The notes below the pieces were generated by a model. The model ran no database searches. It was given only the letters and a program-made list of their open reading frames with translations, and was not told where the DNA came from. The translations under genes were made by a program, and so were the position numbers. Below, one piece after another: positions 61,999 to 64,000 of a DNA stretch of 64,000 bases; position 1 is the first letter of the stretch, and every line of letters begins with the position of its first letter. The DNA is taken from the NCBI GenBank assembly GCA_025149125.1, contig CP102272.1:3224001-3288000 (forward strand), read 5' to 3'. The DNA is from [Clostridium] asparagiforme DSM 15981. GTDB taxonomy: Bacteria; Bacillota; Clostridia; Lachnospirales; Lachnospiraceae.

Positions 61999-63762
61999 AT
62001 GATAGGGATTCATTTAAAAAAATTTGCCTCTATGTTAAGAAAACTAGGACTGAAAAGAAAGATGATTTTGGGGACAGGTACGTTATTTGTTGGGATCTGT
62101 CTGGTATGCGTAATGCTGATGCAGAAAATATATGTAAAAGAAATACAGAGAACCAATGCCCGGTACACCATGGAGTTTACAAATCAGTCGGTTCAGAAGC
62201 TTGACCAGCAGTTCCAAGAGCTGGATCGTACAGCCTATACGGTGGCATACAGCAACTGGGCGCAGGGACTGCTACGAAGAGAAAATGGAATTGGATATGG
62301 GTACTATGAAAGTATGTATTTTCTCCAGACTGCCGCTCAGATGAATCAGGGAATTCCGATGGTTATTTATGGGAAAAATGGAATTTGTCTGCCATCATCT
62401 GTGTATGAGCTCCCTTTGACTGATAGGTTTGATGTAGCTGCACAGTCTTTTGGCATGGAGCTGATGGCGGGGAAAAGGATTATTCAATATGGAAACAGAG
62501 CTCCGTTTCTTCGTCAAGAACTGGAGTCTCCCTGGATTTTTGTTTATTATCCCGTGTTGGATTATGCAAATTTTAAATATATAGGCTGCTTGATTTATGG
62601 AATTGAACCATATAAACTGAATTTTGCATCGGAAAAAACATTTACAGAACGGTTGATTACGGTACATGACAGCCAGGGGCAGGTGATATACACTTCAGAT
62701 CAGCATGTGTTGGACCAAGGGGAAGAGCTGCCGATACAAAGTAGCATTGATGGAAAATCATATTTTGTAGCAAGTCAGATGGATGAGAATACTGGGTGGA
62801 CGATTACGACCGCGCTGCTTTCAGGTTCGAAAGAGAATTTGTCTACATCGTTTCTGTGGCTTTTGGTAGGGATTGGCGCCCTGGGACTGTTTGCCTTTTT
62901 CGCTGCATTAGGGTTTTCCTGTTACCTTACAAAACCGATTGTTGCTTGTACAAATGCAATTAAGAGAATCAGAGACAATGATTTTGATATCCATATTCCA
63001 AATAGCTATCAGGATGAAATTGGTGAGCTAATTGACGGAATTAATGATATGACATATTCAATTAAAATCCTGCTAAAACGGAATGAGGCCGTATGTAAGC
63101 TGTCCAGTGCAATTCGGTTTGAAATGCTTTGCCAGCAGATTAATCCACATTTCCTATATAATACATTGGATATCATCAATGGACTGATTCTAAACGGGCA
63201 AAAGGATGAGGCTGTGCGTGTCTGCGAAATGCTGGGATTGATGTTCCGTTACAACTTAAATGGGGAAGAGGATTCAACACTGGAGCAGGAGATTGACCAT
63301 ACAAAACAGTATTTGGAGATCATACAATATAAAATACAAGGCTTGAATACGGATCTGGTTTGCGATGAGTCTATACGGAAGTTAAAGATCGCCAGGTTTG
63401 TCCTTCAGCCTTTGGTGGAGAATTCGATTAAACATGGCTTTGCCCAGAAACGGGGAGAATGTCTGGTATCCGTCTGCGCTCAGGATGAAGGGGACAGAAT
63501 TTCCATATGCGTGATGGATAACGGCGCAGGAATGCTGCCTCAGACAGTGGATGAGCTGGAGAATATGAAATGGGCGGTGCAAAAAGGAATTCCTCCGGAG
63601 CGGAATCAAACGACGGCTGGGGAAAGGCGCAGAAGGATTGGTTTGAGAAATATTTATGAAAGACTATTTGTAAAATATGGACGCAGTCTAGAGTTTCGAA
63701 TTGAAACCAGGCAAGGATTTGGAACTCGGATTATGATTGATATTCCTAAAGAAAGGGGATAA
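61999..63762 (+). CDS. YesM-type sensor histidine kinase
   Basis: 587 residues from the ATG at 61999 (GAGAGGA upstream). A first membrane span lies near 18-40 and an outer sensor domain at about 41-280. A second span lies at about 285-310, then HAMP. The His_kinase domain has H384 in INPHFLYN, and the ATPase domain has PLVENSIKHGF and DNGAGM. YesM kinases usually sense sugars or peptides and control ABC importers through YesN partners. The gene is divergent from the C45 gene and 5 bases before its regulator. Confidence 0.94.
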   Translation: MIGIHLKKFASMLRKLGLKRKMILGTGTLFVGICLVCVMLMQKIYVKEIQRTNARYTMEFTNQSVQKLDQQFQELDRTAYTVAYSNWAQGLLRRENGIGYGYYESMYFLQTAAQMNQGIPMVIYGKNGICLPSSVYELPLTDRFDVAAQSFGMELMAGKRIIQYGNRAPFLRQELESPWIFVYYPVLDYANFKYIGCLIYGIEPYKLNFASEKTFTERLITVHDSQGQVIYTSDQHVLDQGEELPIQSSIDGKSYFVASQMDENTGWTITTALLSGSKENLSTSFLWLLVGIGALGLFAFFAALGFSCYLTKPIVACTNAIKRIRDNDFDIHIPNSYQDEIGELIDGINDMTYSIKILLKRNEAVCKLSSAIRFEMLCQQINPHFLYNTLDIINGLILNGQKDEAVRVCEMLGLMFRYNLNGEEDSTLEQEIDHTKQYLEIIQYKIQGLNTDLVCDESIRKLKIARFVLQPLVENSIKHGFAQKRGECLVSVCAQDEGDRISICVMDNGAGMLPQTVDELENMKWAVQKGIPPERNQTTAGERRRRIGLRNIYERLFVKYGRSLEFRIETRQGFGTRIMIDIPKERG

Positions 63763-63767
63763 GAGCC

Positions 63768-64000
63768 ATGACGTATCGGGTGTGTATTGCGGAGGATGAA
63801 CAGTTTATTCGAAAGGGGTTGGAAAAGCGGTTAGAACAGTGCGGACAAAGCTTTGAGCTGGCAGGTAGTGCGGATGACGGAGTTCAGGGGGTAGAGCTTT
63901 ACAGAGCATTGTCTCCGGACATCTTTTTTGTCGATATCAATATGCCGCGGCTAAGCGGACTGGAAATGATAGAGGAGGCCAAAAAGTTAGGAGCTACGAG
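63768..64000 (+). CDS. YesN-type response regulator, N-terminal part (cut by window end)
   Basis: The ATG at 63768 is followed by an open frame to the window end. Receiver-domain motifs are clear: AEDEQF at residues 8-13 and D56 in VDINMP as the phosphoacceptor. The visible 77 residues do not reach the output domain. By its position behind a YesM-type kinase an AraC-type output is expected (inference). Confidence 0.9.
   Translation, partial: MTYRVCIAEDEQFIRKGLEKRLEQCGQSFELAGSADDGVQGVELYRALSPDIFFVDINMPRLSGLEMIEEAKKLGAT

Overview
The window is a 64 kb piece of a fairly GC-rich, low-motility-gene Firmicutes chromosome. The best guess is a gut Lachnospiraceae (Clostridium cluster XIVa). The evidence is the order pyrH-frr-uppS-cdsA-dxr-rseP-ispG-polC, a Gram-positive PolC, a class 3 fructose-1,6-bisphosphatase, strong AGGAGG ribosome sites, lipoproteins with Thr/Ala/Glu-rich linkers, and many zinc-ribbon membrane proteins. 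The species assignment is inference; no 16S gene is present.

Region 1 (1-15.8 kb) is a one-direction run of cell-envelope and signalling genes. Five membrane proteins share one plan: a cytoplasmic N-terminal zinc ribbon or basic tail, one membrane span, and an extracellular binding domain (YARHG, C-type lectin-like, two SH3b, NADase-type glycan-binding). They are interleaved with a GH3 hexosaminidase, a TadZ/CpaE-like ATPase, a PP2C phosphatase, two zinc-ribbon Ser/Thr kinases (one ending in a solute-binding-protein-like domain, the other in four PASTA domains), a cell-wall-binding-repeat protein, an M14 carboxypeptidase and an M15 (VanY-like) carboxypeptidase. Together they look like a phospho-signalling system that senses and trims peptidoglycan.

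Region 2 (15.9-18.2 kb) has an MscS channel and, convergent to it, a degenerate GGDEF-EAL protein. Region 3 (18.3-30.5 kb) is the conserved housekeeping operon pyrH, frr, uppS, cdsA, dxr, rseP, ispG, an ArsC/Spx-like gene and polC. A four-repeat CRISPR-like array, with no cas genes in view, sits between rseP and ispG. Region 4 (30.6-37.8 kb) is a BMP-type nucleoside ABC importer, a GNAT acetyltransferase and an NSS-family symporter. Region 5 (38-46.2 kb) has CopA and a small HMA protein, an O-antigen-ligase-like protein, three tRNAs (Pro-CGG, Glu-CTC, Thr-CGT), a lipoprotein, an Lrp regulator divergent from a MATE exporter, and a DUF3298 protein.

Region 6 (46.3-51.9 kb) is a LytS/YesM-type kinase and AraC-type response regulator next to a TRAP transporter (DctPQM), with three ATGTCAAA repeats in front of dctP that could be the regulator's sites. 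Region 7 (51.9-58.9 kb) has a Na/Pi cotransporter behind a structured leader, class 3 FBPase, a polar amino-acid ABC transporter behind an attenuator-like hairpin, and tRNA-Gly(CCC). Region 8 (59-64 kb) turns AT-richer and looks like accessory DNA: small hypothetical genes, a decayed MATE fragment, a C45-family acyltransferase, and a second, divergent YesM/YesN-type two-component pair cut by the window end.
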